NCBI GenBank assembly: GCA_030627905.1
Contig: DAOVRZ010000149.1
Coordinates: 1 to 9,268 of the forward strand
Direction: 5' to 3'
DNA from: JAGMES01 sp023128035
GTDB lineage: Bacteria; Bacillota; Halanaerobiia; DY22613
Length of the DNA: 9,268 nucleotides
Shown here: one piece after another, positions 1-8,000 of the stretch
Numbering within the stretch: the stretch's first letter is position 1
How the letters are laid out: each line of letters starts with the position of its first letter
Made by a program: the position numbers and the translations under genes
Notes under the pieces: model-generated
The model's database searches: none
What the model was told of the DNA's origin: nothing
Seen by the model: the letters and a program-made list of their open reading frames with translations, nothing else

Positions 1-2960
1 AATTCCTTCTAGACTTTGGTAGACAGATTGAGTTTTTAGTACCTTATAAAGAAGGTTTGGTTGTAGGTGATGGTAGAGAGATTGCACTGTTTGGATTCTT
101 TGGCAAGCCAACTGCCAGTATAAAGGGAAGTTTCAACAGGGAGATTGTTGCTGGAAATCGACTTTACACAGTTGGTGATGAGGAGATCGGCGCCTATAAG
201 TTATCTGACTTAAGTAAGGTCTGGAGCTATAAAGCTGTTGACGGTCAATCAATTATCTTAAGTAATCACCATCTATATGCTGTGGCAGATAGGAAACTCT
301 ATAAATTTGATGGTGAGACAAATGTCTATGCACCAGAGACTAATATCTTCACTAAACCAGAAGCACCTACAGGAGAAAATGGATATTTTAATGAGGATGT
401 AAATGTCTATCTTGAAGCAACAGATCGTGATAATGAAGGTATGGTAACCTACTATTCTATAGATGGTGGCAATTTTGAGCCATTTGAGAAATCAATTGTA
501 CTTACTGACGGAGAACATCAGATCAGTTATTATTCCATGGATGAAGAATACAAATTGGAAGAAGTGAAGAGAGAATCATTTAAAATTGATTCCAATCCTC
601 CAGTTATCAGATTAATTACAGATCCAGTGGATGGCAATAACGGATACTACCTCAAATCATCTGTGAATGTGAGTATGGAAGCAACTGATGTAGTATCTGG
701 TGTAGATAGTCTTTATTACAAAGTAGATGGTGGAGAGGAAGAAAATTATACAGAACCATTTATTGTCGCAGGTGATGGAAGACATGTGATTGAGTATTAT
801 GGTAAAGATGTTGCAGGTAATTGGACAAAAGTTATGAGTAGTGAGATATTGATTGATACTACAGCACCGATAATTCAGCTAAAACCAGAAGAGATAGATG
901 GTTTGAATGGATACCATATTCATGAGCCAGTTCTTTTTACTATGAGTGGTGAAGATAATTTTTCAGGTCTAGAAGAGATTTATTATCAGATTGATGGTCA
1001 GGGATATCAAAGGTATATGGGTGTAGTAGCTATTCACGGAGAGGGCAGTCACAGAATCGAATTTTATGGTGTAGATCAGGCTGGAAATCCGTCTCAGGAA
1101 ATTACTCATGAATTGAAGATTGACACAACTGCGCTTGAAATTACTCTTACTGCAGATGAGATTGATGGATTGAACGGATACTATATCAAAGATTCAGTAA
1201 ATGTATGGTTATCAGTAATAGATAATGTATCAGGAATAGATCAGCTTTACTATCGGATTGATGGAGGAGATTATCAGGCATATGAAAATGAAATAGTTGT
1301 AGAAGGAGAAGCAGATCATGTTGTTGAGTATTATGCTGTGGATATAGCTGGAAATAAGACAGATGTTATGAAACATGATGTGAAGATTGATCATACAGTG
1401 CCTGAATTAACTTTTACCCCTGCACAGATTGATGGTAATAACGGTTACTATAAGACTGCACCAGTAAAACATGAACTTACTGCCACGGATAATGTATCAG
1501 GAGTGGATAAACTTTACTATCAAATCGCTGATCAAGAGTATCAGGTGTATGTTGATGGTATTAGAGTAAATGGTGATGGAATACATGAAGTAAGTTATTA
1601 TGGTGTAGATAAAGCAGGTAACGAAACAGAGATTATGAATCATAGTTTTTTGGTTGATACTACAGCACCACTAACTATTGTTGAAAGAGTAAAACCACTT
1701 GTGAATGGACTTGCTGCTAATATCCGATTGACAGTAACAGATAATTATTCGGGAGTTGAAACGATACATTATCGAATTGATGATGGTGAAATGTTTATAA
1801 CTCAAGGAGATGTATTTGCAACAACGTCTGGAGAACATACAGTAACCTATTACGCTGAAGATAAAGCTAGTAATTTTGAAGAAGCGAAAGAAGTTAGTTG
1901 TTATGTCAAGAGTCTAGATGAGATTAATTTCATTGAAAATATTGAATTCGCTACTTTCCATAATGCTCTAACCAATGAACAACCATGGGAGATTGATCGA
2001 AAAGTAGAAATTGATGAATTAATCTATCTTGATGATGACTACAGATTCGAATACTTACCTGAATATCTAACTGATGCAAGATATATTAGAGCAAATAGAC
2101 ATGCTAATAAAGTAGGAAGCAATGAATATTATCTGGAGTTTAAATCCTTGATTAGTTTACAGGTATATCTGATGGTAGATAAAGGAATTACTTCAATACC
2201 AGGCTATCAATTAGTAGAAAACTATAGGTTAGCAGACAAGAAACATTTCAGTGAAGGTGTGAATGTCTTTGTAAAACAGGTAAGTGGTAATTCTGAAGTA
2301 AGGATTCCAGGATATGAATTGCTACAAAGCGATCATGCGCCACTTGTTTTTATCAAGTATGATGAAAGTGAAAGCCTGCCATTTGCTTGTATAGAAGAAA
2401 TTGTTCCTGTTAAACGTGATGGTCAGTGGTATTTCGATTTCCAAGGATACGGTTACAATTATTCTGAACGTATGATTGAAGGAACTGATCTGGAGTGGAG
2501 TTATGCGGTCGATGATGTTAAGACTGTGATTACAAATGGAGGTAGAGGTATATTGCCAGTTCAGTTTAGAGAGGAACCATATCTGATGGAATTTACTTTT
2601 ACAGTAACGAATTCAGACGGTATTCAAAGTGTAAGCACTTTCTATCTAAGAATTGTAGATCAATCTGGAGTGTATATCTTAGAGCCTAATGAGATGAACA
2701 AATTCTATCAAGGTGAAGAAATGATCTTAAGTGGTGAGAAACTGGATGAGATGGGCTTTAAAATTTCAGGTATTCTTACATGGGAATGGAAACATGATGA
2801 GGCAACTGGTTGGGAGTATGTTGGAACAGGAGAGATTTTGCATGTGTTGGCTCCAGAACGTAAAGGTGGGTATAGAGTAAGAGTTAGTGATGGAGGAGAA
2901 AGTGTGGAGGTAAAGATTGTAGTTCAAGATGAAAAATCTAAGGAGAAAGGGAAGAAGTAG
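1..2960 (+). CDS. Large modular surface protein with OmpL47-type Ig-like repeats (3' part; 5' end outside window)
   Basis: The frame is open to the left edge (first complete codon at base 3), so the TTG at 57 is not the true start; 985 residues are visible. Modules in order: about two or three WD/PQQ-like propeller strand groups (about 3-345, e.g. NRLYTVGDEEIGAYKL and NHHLYAVADRKLYKFDG); six OmpL47-type Ig-like repeats (357-1913) with the family pattern DNxSGVxxLYYxIDGG, then GxHxVxYYxVDxAGN and IDTTAP; a domain with the motif YIRANRHANK (about 2070-2390), resembling modules found beside carbohydrate-binding or lyase domains; a PKD-like domain (about 2420-2665); and a last Ig/PKD-like domain (about 2670-2930). 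The tail is Lys-rich (DEKSKEKGKK), with no LPXTG motif, no terminal membrane segment and no SLH domain in view. The protein is probably exported and acts in surface structure, adhesion or glycan binding. No catalytic motif is seen. Its function is inferred only from the modules. Confidence 0.88.
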   Translation, partial: FLLDFGRQIEFLVPYKEGLVVGDGREIALFGFFGKPTASIKGSFNREIVAGNRLYTVGDEEIGAYKLSDLSKVWSYKAVDGQSIILSNHHLYAVADRKLYKFDGETNVYAPETNIFTKPEAPTGENGYFNEDVNVYLEATDRDNEGMVTYYSIDGGNFEPFEKSIVLTDGEHQISYYSMDEEYKLEEVKRESFKIDSNPPVIRLITDPVDGNNGYYLKSSVNVSMEATDVVSGVDSLYYKVDGGEEENYTEPFIVAGDGRHVIEYYGKDVAGNWTKVMSSEILIDTTAPIIQLKPEEIDGLNGYHIHEPVLFTMSGEDNFSGLEEIYYQIDGQGYQRYMGVVAIHGEGSHRIEFYGVDQAGNPSQEITHELKIDTTALEITLTADEIDGLNGYYIKDSVNVWLSVIDNVSGIDQLYYRIDGGDYQAYENEIVVEGEADHVVEYYAVDIAGNKTDVMKHDVKIDHTVPELTFTPAQIDGNNGYYKTAPVKHELTATDNVSGVDKLYYQIADQEYQVYVDGIRVNGDGIHEVSYYGVDKAGNETEIMNHSFLVDTTAPLTIVERVKPLVNGLAANIRLTVTDNYSGVETIHYRIDDGEMFITQGDVFATTSGEHTVTYYAEDKASNFEEAKEVSCYVKSLDEINFIENIEFATFHNALTNEQPWEIDRKVEIDELIYLDDDYRFEYLPEYLTDARYIRANRHANKVGSNEYYLEFKSLISLQVYLMVDKGITSIPGYQLVENYRLADKKHFSEGVNVFVKQVSGNSEVRIPGYELLQSDHAPLVFIKYDESESLPFACIEEIVPVKRDGQWYFDFQGYGYNYSERMIEGTDLEWSYAVDDVKTVITNGGRGILPVQFREEPYLMEFTFTVTNSDGIQSVSTFYLRIVDQSGVYILEPNEMNKFYQGEEMILSGEKLDEMGFKISGILTWEWKHDEATGWEYVGTGEILHVLAPERKGGYRVRVSDGGESVEVKIVVQDEKSKEKGKK
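357..1913 (+). repeat. Six tandem OmpL47-type Ig-like repeats (about 89 codons each)
   Basis: These are protein-coding tandem repeats within the first gene. Taking the Asp codon of the TDxxSG/DNxSG motif as the marker, the copies lie at 423, 687, 954, 1221, 1488 and 1740. Spacings are 264, 267, 267, 267 and 252 nt, so repeats 2 to 5 keep an exact 89-codon period. Repeats 4 and 5 still share an identical 15-base stretch (1221-1235 and 1488-1502, GATAATGTATCAGGA), while the first and last copies have diverged. Each unit carries NGYY, the DNVSG loop, LYYxIDGG, GDGxHxVxYY, VDxAGN and IDTTxP. In this family such domains stack as rods that project from the cell. Confidence 0.9.
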
Positions 2961-2976
2961 AAGAAATAACTTGAAC

Positions 2977-3017
2977 AATCCAATCTGTGCTATCAGAGTG
3001 GTAGCACAGATTGGATT
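2977..3017 (+). terminator. Strong hairpin after the first gene, possible weak terminator
   Basis: AATCCAATCTGTGCTA (2977-2992) and TAGCACAGATTGGATT (3002-3017) form a perfect 16-bp stem. It can extend by a G-U, a C-G and an A-T pair to a GAG loop. It begins 16 bases after the stop codon of the first gene, which is a typical terminator position. The downstream tract is poor in T (TAATAAAAAAA), so termination may be leaky, or the hairpin may instead protect or process the 3' end of the transcript. Confidence 0.6.
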
Positions 3018-3040
3018 TAATAAAAAAACTCCATATCAAA

Positions 3041-3045
3041 GGAGG
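3041..3045 (+). promoter_or_regulatory. Ribosome binding site that fixes the GTG start at 3053
   Basis: GGAGG lies seven bases before a GTG codon at 3053, which opens a Lys-rich, then hydrophobic N-terminus. This outranks the TTG at 3011, which lies inside the 3' arm of the preceding hairpin and has no ribosome binding site. Confidence 0.85.
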
Positions 3046-3052
3046 AAAAAGT

Positions 3053-6000
3053 GTGAATAAAAAGAAAAAAATAATTATAGGTATCATATTGTTTATTATG
3101 ATTTTGGGAATAGGATTATTGACTTTTGTTAATGTGGGTAGAACATATATTGAAGGAACAATAAGCGGAAGCTTATCAGCTAATTCAGATAATGAAAAGC
3201 AAGATATCCAGACATTTTTTATAAGAGTAGAAGAAAAAGGAACATTTAGTGTAATATTAAAATGGAAATCAGCCAGTGAATTTGTAGATTCTGAAATTAA
3301 GTTAAGAGTTTTTAATATGGATGGAGAAGAGATTAAAGTTTATGAATCATCAAATTCTAAATTTTCTTATGTGAATATTTCTGATTTGGGTGATAAAAAT
3401 TATAGAGATTTCAAAGCGGAAGTTATGGCATATAAAGGAGATGCTGAATATACTTTGCGGGTGATCAAGCCTGGCGAATTAGTGGAAGGTAAAAGTTCAA
3501 ATTTGATTGAAAACATTGGATGGTTTAATATTAAAGTAGTAAAAGATAATTCTAACACTTCACAAGAAAGTTGGATTAGATTTAAAAATTTGACGAAAGG
3601 CTTATCAACTGTAAAAGTAAAGATATTTGATAAGGATAGAAGTAGAAGAGATGACCATGTTTTTACTTTTAAAGATGAAGAAATAGATTTATCAGAAATA
3701 AGCTCGAAATTGTTAGGTGGAGAGTATACTCTAATTCTATGGAAATTAGATAATAAAGGTTTAAATTCTGGAGAGTTAATGACAAGTGGTTTATCACCAG
3801 TAGATTTAAACACGAACTTTTTGAATCGAACTATACAGAGTGGTCAAACAGATCAATATCGAATTACTTTAAATGGTGAGAAATTTATCTGGGTAGTATG
3901 GGATAAGGTTGTAAGAGATCAAGGCTATCCAGTTTTAGAGATTGTTTTGACTGATATGAATGGAAATGTAATAAAAAAAGCGGATGTATTAGATGCAAAT
4001 AGTACTGCAGTGTTGGTAGTAGATGAATTGAGAGGATCTTATAATCTAGGAATTAGTAGCCAAAGACCAGCTTATTATGCTCTGGGAATAGAGAATCAAA
4101 ATTATGGTGAATATGATTTAAAGGTAATAGACGATTATGTAGTGACAAATACTCTTGAAAGTGGGAATATGTTTATTTATGATCTTCAATTTGAAGATAC
4201 ATATGAAAAGACTATTGATATTGTTTTGAAGAACAGTTCTTTGACAAATTATGCAACTGTAACAGCAGGAATAGATGGAAAGTCCGAGTCGATTGAAATA
4301 GAAGCTGATTCTCAAAAGACGATAACATTAAAAGTCATCCCGGATTTTGAACAGAAGTATCAATTGTGGGTGAAATCAGTTGGTGGTAATGTTTCATATG
4401 CGATTGATTGTGATTATAAAGAAATTGATTCAAAAGTAACAAATGAAGAGTTAATATTTGATCCAACTCAGTTAACGTATTTTTCTGAAATGCATGATTT
4501 TGGGGTTGATTCTACCATAGAAAGATCAAAAGAAGAAAAAATTTTGGATATGGAAACATTACCGTTACTAGTTACAAAAGATTATATAAATGAATCCGGT
4601 AATATAGAAGATATAAAAAGTAGTATTAACAATTTAGATAAATGGGAATTGACACCTATAGAGAATATAACTTACATTGCAAAGGATGAATTGGATTTAA
4701 AGATATTGAGAGAGATTATTAATGATGAAAACTATAAAGGTGAGTTTAATGAAATTATAGCATTTAAGGATTCAAAAGATCAGTATAGGTTAATGGTAAA
4801 ATGGTTAACAGATAGTGATATAAAAGTTGGAACAATAAAAGGATATTCAACTATAAATGGGAAAGATGTTTTGCGGATTGAAAGAGATATTATAGTAAAG
4901 GCATTTAAGCCTGAATTAAAATGGAATAACTTTGTTGCAACTTATAAAGCTAGTAAAATAGATCCCTGGTTTCAAACAGTTGTAGACAAAATTAAATTAG
5001 TTCAAACAGGGGTTAATTGGTCAAGAGTTTATTATCATAATGATAATGGAAAAGAATATTATACAGTTGCAAAATATACATCTTCAGCAATAATTCCATT
5101 TCAATTGCTTGCAGCTCAGATTTTGCAGGAAAGTTCTGGAGGTAAAAATTTGTATCGTTATGAACCATTTTATGATTCAATATATTTTGGTTCTCGACAT
5201 TATTTAGAAGGTTATGCAATGGAAAAACTAGCTGAACATTATTCGGATTATGTTATTAAAGCGGAGGTGATTGAAAATGGTCAGAAAATAGTAAATCCAA
5301 AACTGGAAACAGTTTTTGATTATTTTTGGAAAAGAATTGGCAAAAACGCTAATTTTAATAAAATTATATGTAGTGACTTGGCTAATAAGTTATTTGACGA
5401 AGATAATAATAAAAAATGGATAGTAGTACTTAATCCATATTCAGATAAAAAATTGTATCCACCTTCTTTGTGGAGAGCATATCCTGATCCGGATTATCCT
5501 CCTAATGATACAATACTTAGAAGTTCTAAATATAGGGTAGAACAAATATTAAATAATCAGATATTAATAAAAGAAGAAAGGATTAAAAAAGTAAAAAAAT
5601 ATTTAGAAATATTACTAAATTACGGCTATGAAATAGTTCATTATTGGTATGAAGGAGGTATGAATGATATAGATGATCCTACTAAGTTTGAGTATATATG
5701 GAACAATATTGGCAATGTGTATAATCCAAATGCTGAGTCAGAAGATCATAGTCCTGATACATGGCCAACTGAATTTGTTGATCCAACAGTTTTAAACATG
5801 AAAAATAAATTTATTAAAATATTTAATGAAGGTTTAAATCGGAAAGAAGTTACTGGAGAAGAAAGATTATATGTAGAGATATATTTAGAAATATTTGTTG
5901 ATTTTGGAGCTGATATGGCTGATTCATGGTATAGTAATTATTACAATCAAATGACATCCAAAATTAAGGAATTATATGATCCCACACGGATTGATTATGT

Positions 6001-6712
6001 ATGGAACAATATTGGAAAAACATACAAATTAAATGATTCGGTTGAAATATCTTTGAATCCAAATTCAAAGAGTAGTAGTTATTCACCAGAGATATGGGAA
6101 CAACAAAGCAATGCCGAATATATAATTGATTTGAAAAATGACTTTGATACTATTCTGGAAAGATTAAGCGAAAAGAATTTGTTAGATATTAATAGTGAGA
6201 ATTTAATGGCAAAAAAAGTTTTAGAGTATTTAATTAAATATGGAGCAGAAGAAACACTAAAATGGGTTGATCTCATTACAAAAGATGGATATAACATAAT
6301 AGAACATGGTTATTATGATCCAGAGATGTCAATGAGGAAGTATGAAGAACAAATCATTAAACCTTTTATAAGACAAGAGTATCTTGCAGCAAGTTATGGA
6401 CATTTGCAAGTTTTAGTATCATCAGCATATATAGCAGGATATTATAGAGAAAACGGTGATGATTTATCTAGATTAATTGATAATCCAGAGGTAGCATTGG
6501 AGTACGGTATACGTTTTTTAGTTACAGAAAAAATGTTATTGGGTTTAAATGCTTATAAAATAAGGCCGTTATTTAATTTGAGGAATTTACATCCAGAGAA
6601 ATGGATTCAAGTGTGGAATAAAATTCTAGAGAAATATAATGGTGGAGCATCGTACCCAGGTGAAGTTCGTGAAAAAGAGTTAAATTATTTAAGAAAGGTA
6701 GGAATCGATTAA
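3053..6712 (+). CDS. Membrane-anchored lytic transglycosylase-like protein with a repeat-bearing insertion in the SLT domain
   Basis: This is a 1219-aa protein starting at GTG. NKKKK followed by a hydrophobic stretch (residues 7-28) without a clear cleavage site suggests a signal anchor, with the bulk of the protein outside the membrane. Residues about 31-456 look like four beta-sandwich modules (PPC-like in feel, family not recognised). Residues about 457-660 are unassigned. The C-terminal part carries split SLT/lysozyme-like signatures: FQLLAAQILQESSGG with putative catalytic Glu693 (codon 5129-5131); AASYGHLQVL at 1112-1121, matching the GLMQI motif; NPEVALEYGIRFL, matching the Ni-x-x-G-x-x-YL segment; and YNGG at 1195-1198, matching the YNxG motif. 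Glu693 and Gln1119 are 426 residues apart, against roughly 20 in ordinary SLT domains. The intervening insertion holds three helical repeats. The inferred role is cleavage of peptidoglycan glycan strands at the cell surface. The motif order is convincing, but activity is unproven. The gene is co-translated with the next one. Confidence 0.85.
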   Translation: MNKKKKIIIGIILFIMILGIGLLTFVNVGRTYIEGTISGSLSANSDNEKQDIQTFFIRVEEKGTFSVILKWKSASEFVDSEIKLRVFNMDGEEIKVYESSNSKFSYVNISDLGDKNYRDFKAEVMAYKGDAEYTLRVIKPGELVEGKSSNLIENIGWFNIKVVKDNSNTSQESWIRFKNLTKGLSTVKVKIFDKDRSRRDDHVFTFKDEEIDLSEISSKLLGGEYTLILWKLDNKGLNSGELMTSGLSPVDLNTNFLNRTIQSGQTDQYRITLNGEKFIWVVWDKVVRDQGYPVLEIVLTDMNGNVIKKADVLDANSTAVLVVDELRGSYNLGISSQRPAYYALGIENQNYGEYDLKVIDDYVVTNTLESGNMFIYDLQFEDTYEKTIDIVLKNSSLTNYATVTAGIDGKSESIEIEADSQKTITLKVIPDFEQKYQLWVKSVGGNVSYAIDCDYKEIDSKVTNEELIFDPTQLTYFSEMHDFGVDSTIERSKEEKILDMETLPLLVTKDYINESGNIEDIKSSINNLDKWELTPIENITYIAKDELDLKILREIINDENYKGEFNEIIAFKDSKDQYRLMVKWLTDSDIKVGTIKGYSTINGKDVLRIERDIIVKAFKPELKWNNFVATYKASKIDPWFQTVVDKIKLVQTGVNWSRVYYHNDNGKEYYTVAKYTSSAIIPFQLLAAQILQESSGGKNLYRYEPFYDSIYFGSRHYLEGYAMEKLAEHYSDYVIKAEVIENGQKIVNPKLETVFDYFWKRIGKNANFNKIICSDLANKLFDEDNNKKWIVVLNPYSDKKLYPPSLWRAYPDPDYPPNDTILRSSKYRVEQILNNQILIKEERIKKVKKYLEILLNYGYEIVHYWYEGGMNDIDDPTKFEYIWNNIGNVYNPNAESEDHSPDTWPTEFVDPTVLNMKNKFIKIFNEGLNRKEVTGEERLYVEIYLEIFVDFGADMADSWYSNYYNQMTSKIKELYDPTRIDYVWNNIGKTYKLNDSVEISLNPNSKSSSYSPEIWEQQSNAEYIIDLKNDFDTILERLSEKNLLDINSENLMAKKVLEYLIKYGAEETLKWVDLITKDGYNIIEHGYYDPEMSMRKYEEQIIKPFIRQEYLAASYGHLQVLVSSAYIAGYYRENGDDLSRLIDNPEVALEYGIRFLVTEKMLLGLNAYKIRPLFNLRNLHPEKWIQVWNKILEKYNGGASYPGEVREKELNYLRKVGID
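5315..6350 (+). repeat. Three copies of a 100-125 residue helical repeat inserted in the SLT domain
   Basis: The copies begin at FDYFWKRIGKNAN (residue 755), FEYIWNNIGNVYN (879) and IDYVWNNIGKTYK (980). Each is followed by a Y/H-[SP]-P-x-x-W motif (YPPSLW, HSPDTW, YSPEIW) and then by a long predicted helical stretch ending in KYLEILLNYGYEIVHYW, IYLEIFVDFGADMADSW or EYLIKYGAEETLKW. The invariant Trp codons are at 5327, 5699 and 6002, giving steps of 124 and 101 residues. Copies 2 and 3 share the DNA string TATGGAACAATATTGG, so their duplication may be fairly recent or constrained. A half unit (HYLEGYAMEKLAEHYSDYV) precedes copy 1. I recognise no known family for it. Confidence 0.75.
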
Positions 6713-6714
6713 TG
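6694..6714 (+). promoter_or_regulatory. Ribosome binding site and TAATG stop-start overlap
   Basis: AAAGGTAGG (6694-6702) precedes the ATG at 6712, and the stop TAA (6710-6712) of the upstream gene shares its last base with that ATG. This arrangement indicates translational coupling and a single transcript for the two genes. Confidence 0.75.
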
Positions 6715-7971
6715 AAAAGAATAAAAACGCTTTTGATAATATTTTTAATTTTTGGAATGTTTCTTAGTTTGTCATTTGTAGTTAATGGAAAAGAGTATTT
6801 TACTGATGTTAACTTTTATGAAAAAGAGATAGAAAATTTTATATGGAAGGAATATGAGGGATATTATAGTTGGAATGAGATTTCTGATTTTGATGAAGAA
6901 GGAACCTTTGGTGATTATGAAAAATATGCTTTTGTAGATACTACTACTCCTTATCCTCAAGAGGGTGAAGAACAGTTTAGTAAAATCTTTATTTTTGAAA
7001 AATACAAAGGTGGAGTAAAAAAAATATGGGAAAGCATTAAATTTCCTGGATTTATTTATTATTTTTGTTCTACAGATCTAAATCATAAAGGTAATCGAGA
7101 GTTTGTAGTATTTACTCAAAGTAAAGGTAAAGATGGTCAAAAAAAATATCAGGCATGGATATTTATTTGGAATAGAGAAAATTCATATATGATTTATCCA
7201 AAGGATATTAAAGATAACAAACTTACATCTGCAAAGAGATTTGAAATTTTAGATTATGATAGAGATTATGATGATGAATTTATTGTTACAAGTAAAGTAT
7301 CAGAAGGAACATACATGCGCTTCTATACTTTTAAGAATGATAAACTTGTTTTAGAAAGAGAAGATTTTTATACTGGAACTTTAAAAAATGCACCATCTAA
7401 GAAAAAAACTATAGATGAGAAATATCCACTGATTACAAAATATCTTCGTAATAAATATAAAGATATAGAAATCTTCAGAGTAGAAACTATAGGAGTTAGC
7501 TATAAATACTATGCAGTAACAAGTATAGGACAGATAGTTTTATATCAAGAGTTTGATAGTGAGAAGAAAGAGTATATTGTTCATGAATGGTATAATTTAA
7601 GTGAAAAGTATAAACAGGTAACTTATTTTAAAAGAATGGATCCACATATTGATGTAAATAAAGATGGAATAGATGATAATTTTTTAATTGGTTTTTCTGA
7701 TGAGACAGAAGTTATTCAAAAATGTTATTACTATATATTTACGTTTACGTCTGATGGGTGTAAATTACTATCTCCAATCGATGAAAATAGAAGATCTTTA
7801 ATGTGGACAATAAAAGTACCAATTGATTTTACTAGAGATCAAAATGATAGTTTGGTGATTGTAACACATAAGTTTTCAGAAGAAGAGTTGAAAAATCAAT
7901 TTTGGATTTGGAATGAAACTGAACAGCAAATTATAGAATATCCTGAATTTGAGAATCAATTAGATTTATAA
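6712..7971 (+). CDS. Secreted FG-GAP/integrin-like repeat protein, probable beta-propeller
   Basis: This is a 419-aa protein with a clear signal peptide (MKRIK, hydrophobic residues 7-24, likely cut near VNG26). The mature part repeats a pattern of an Asp-rich loop followed by a beta-strand: DLNHKGNREFVVF (from residue 122), DYDRDYDDEFIV (from 181), DVNKDGIDDNFLIG (from 314) and DFTRDQNDSLVIV (from 372). Each is followed by strands such as YQAWIFIWN, MRFYTFKND, YYYIFTFTSD and FWIWNETEQ. This is the FG-GAP/VCBS-type design, in which DxNxDG loops bind calcium and several copies close into a propeller. It has no catalytic motif or anchor. It starts on the last base of the upstream stop codon, so it is probably a partner of the SLT-like protein, for example a ligand-binding or inhibitory subunit. 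That role is inference. GC is low, like its neighbour (23% in the hand-counted line 7021-7080). Confidence 0.8.
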   Translation: MKRIKTLLIIFLIFGMFLSLSFVVNGKEYFTDVNFYEKEIENFIWKEYEGYYSWNEISDFDEEGTFGDYEKYAFVDTTTPYPQEGEEQFSKIFIFEKYKGGVKKIWESIKFPGFIYYFCSTDLNHKGNREFVVFTQSKGKDGQKKYQAWIFIWNRENSYMIYPKDIKDNKLTSAKRFEILDYDRDYDDEFIVTSKVSEGTYMRFYTFKNDKLVLEREDFYTGTLKNAPSKKKTIDEKYPLITKYLRNKYKDIEIFRVETIGVSYKYYAVTSIGQIVLYQEFDSEKKEYIVHEWYNLSEKYKQVTYFKRMDPHIDVNKDGIDDNFLIGFSDETEVIQKCYYYIFTFTSDGCKLLSPIDENRRSLMWTIKVPIDFTRDQNDSLVIVTHKFSEEELKNQFWIWNETEQQIIEYPEFENQLDL

Positions 7972-8000
7972 AATCGGCTTTAAGCATGTCAGATTGATGA

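Noticed and set aside
57..59. TTG as the start codon of the first gene
   Set aside because: The same frame is open back to base 3, codes for plausible propeller sequence there, and the TTG has no ribosome binding site; the gene simply enters from the left.
357..1913. CRISPR-like regular repeat array
   Set aside because: The 267-nt period is protein-coding, in frame, divergent between copies and matches an Ig-like domain family.
2971..3021. Promoter made of TTGAAC (2971) and TTTAAT (3016) for the cassette
   Set aside because: The hexamers are 39 bases apart and the closer TATCAG leaves only 14; neither spacing fits a sigma-70-type promoter.
3011..3052. TTG at 3011 as an earlier start of the SLT-like gene
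   Set aside because: It lies in the 3' arm of the hairpin and lacks a ribosome binding site; the GTG at 3053 has GGAGG at the right distance and a proper membrane-anchor N-terminus.
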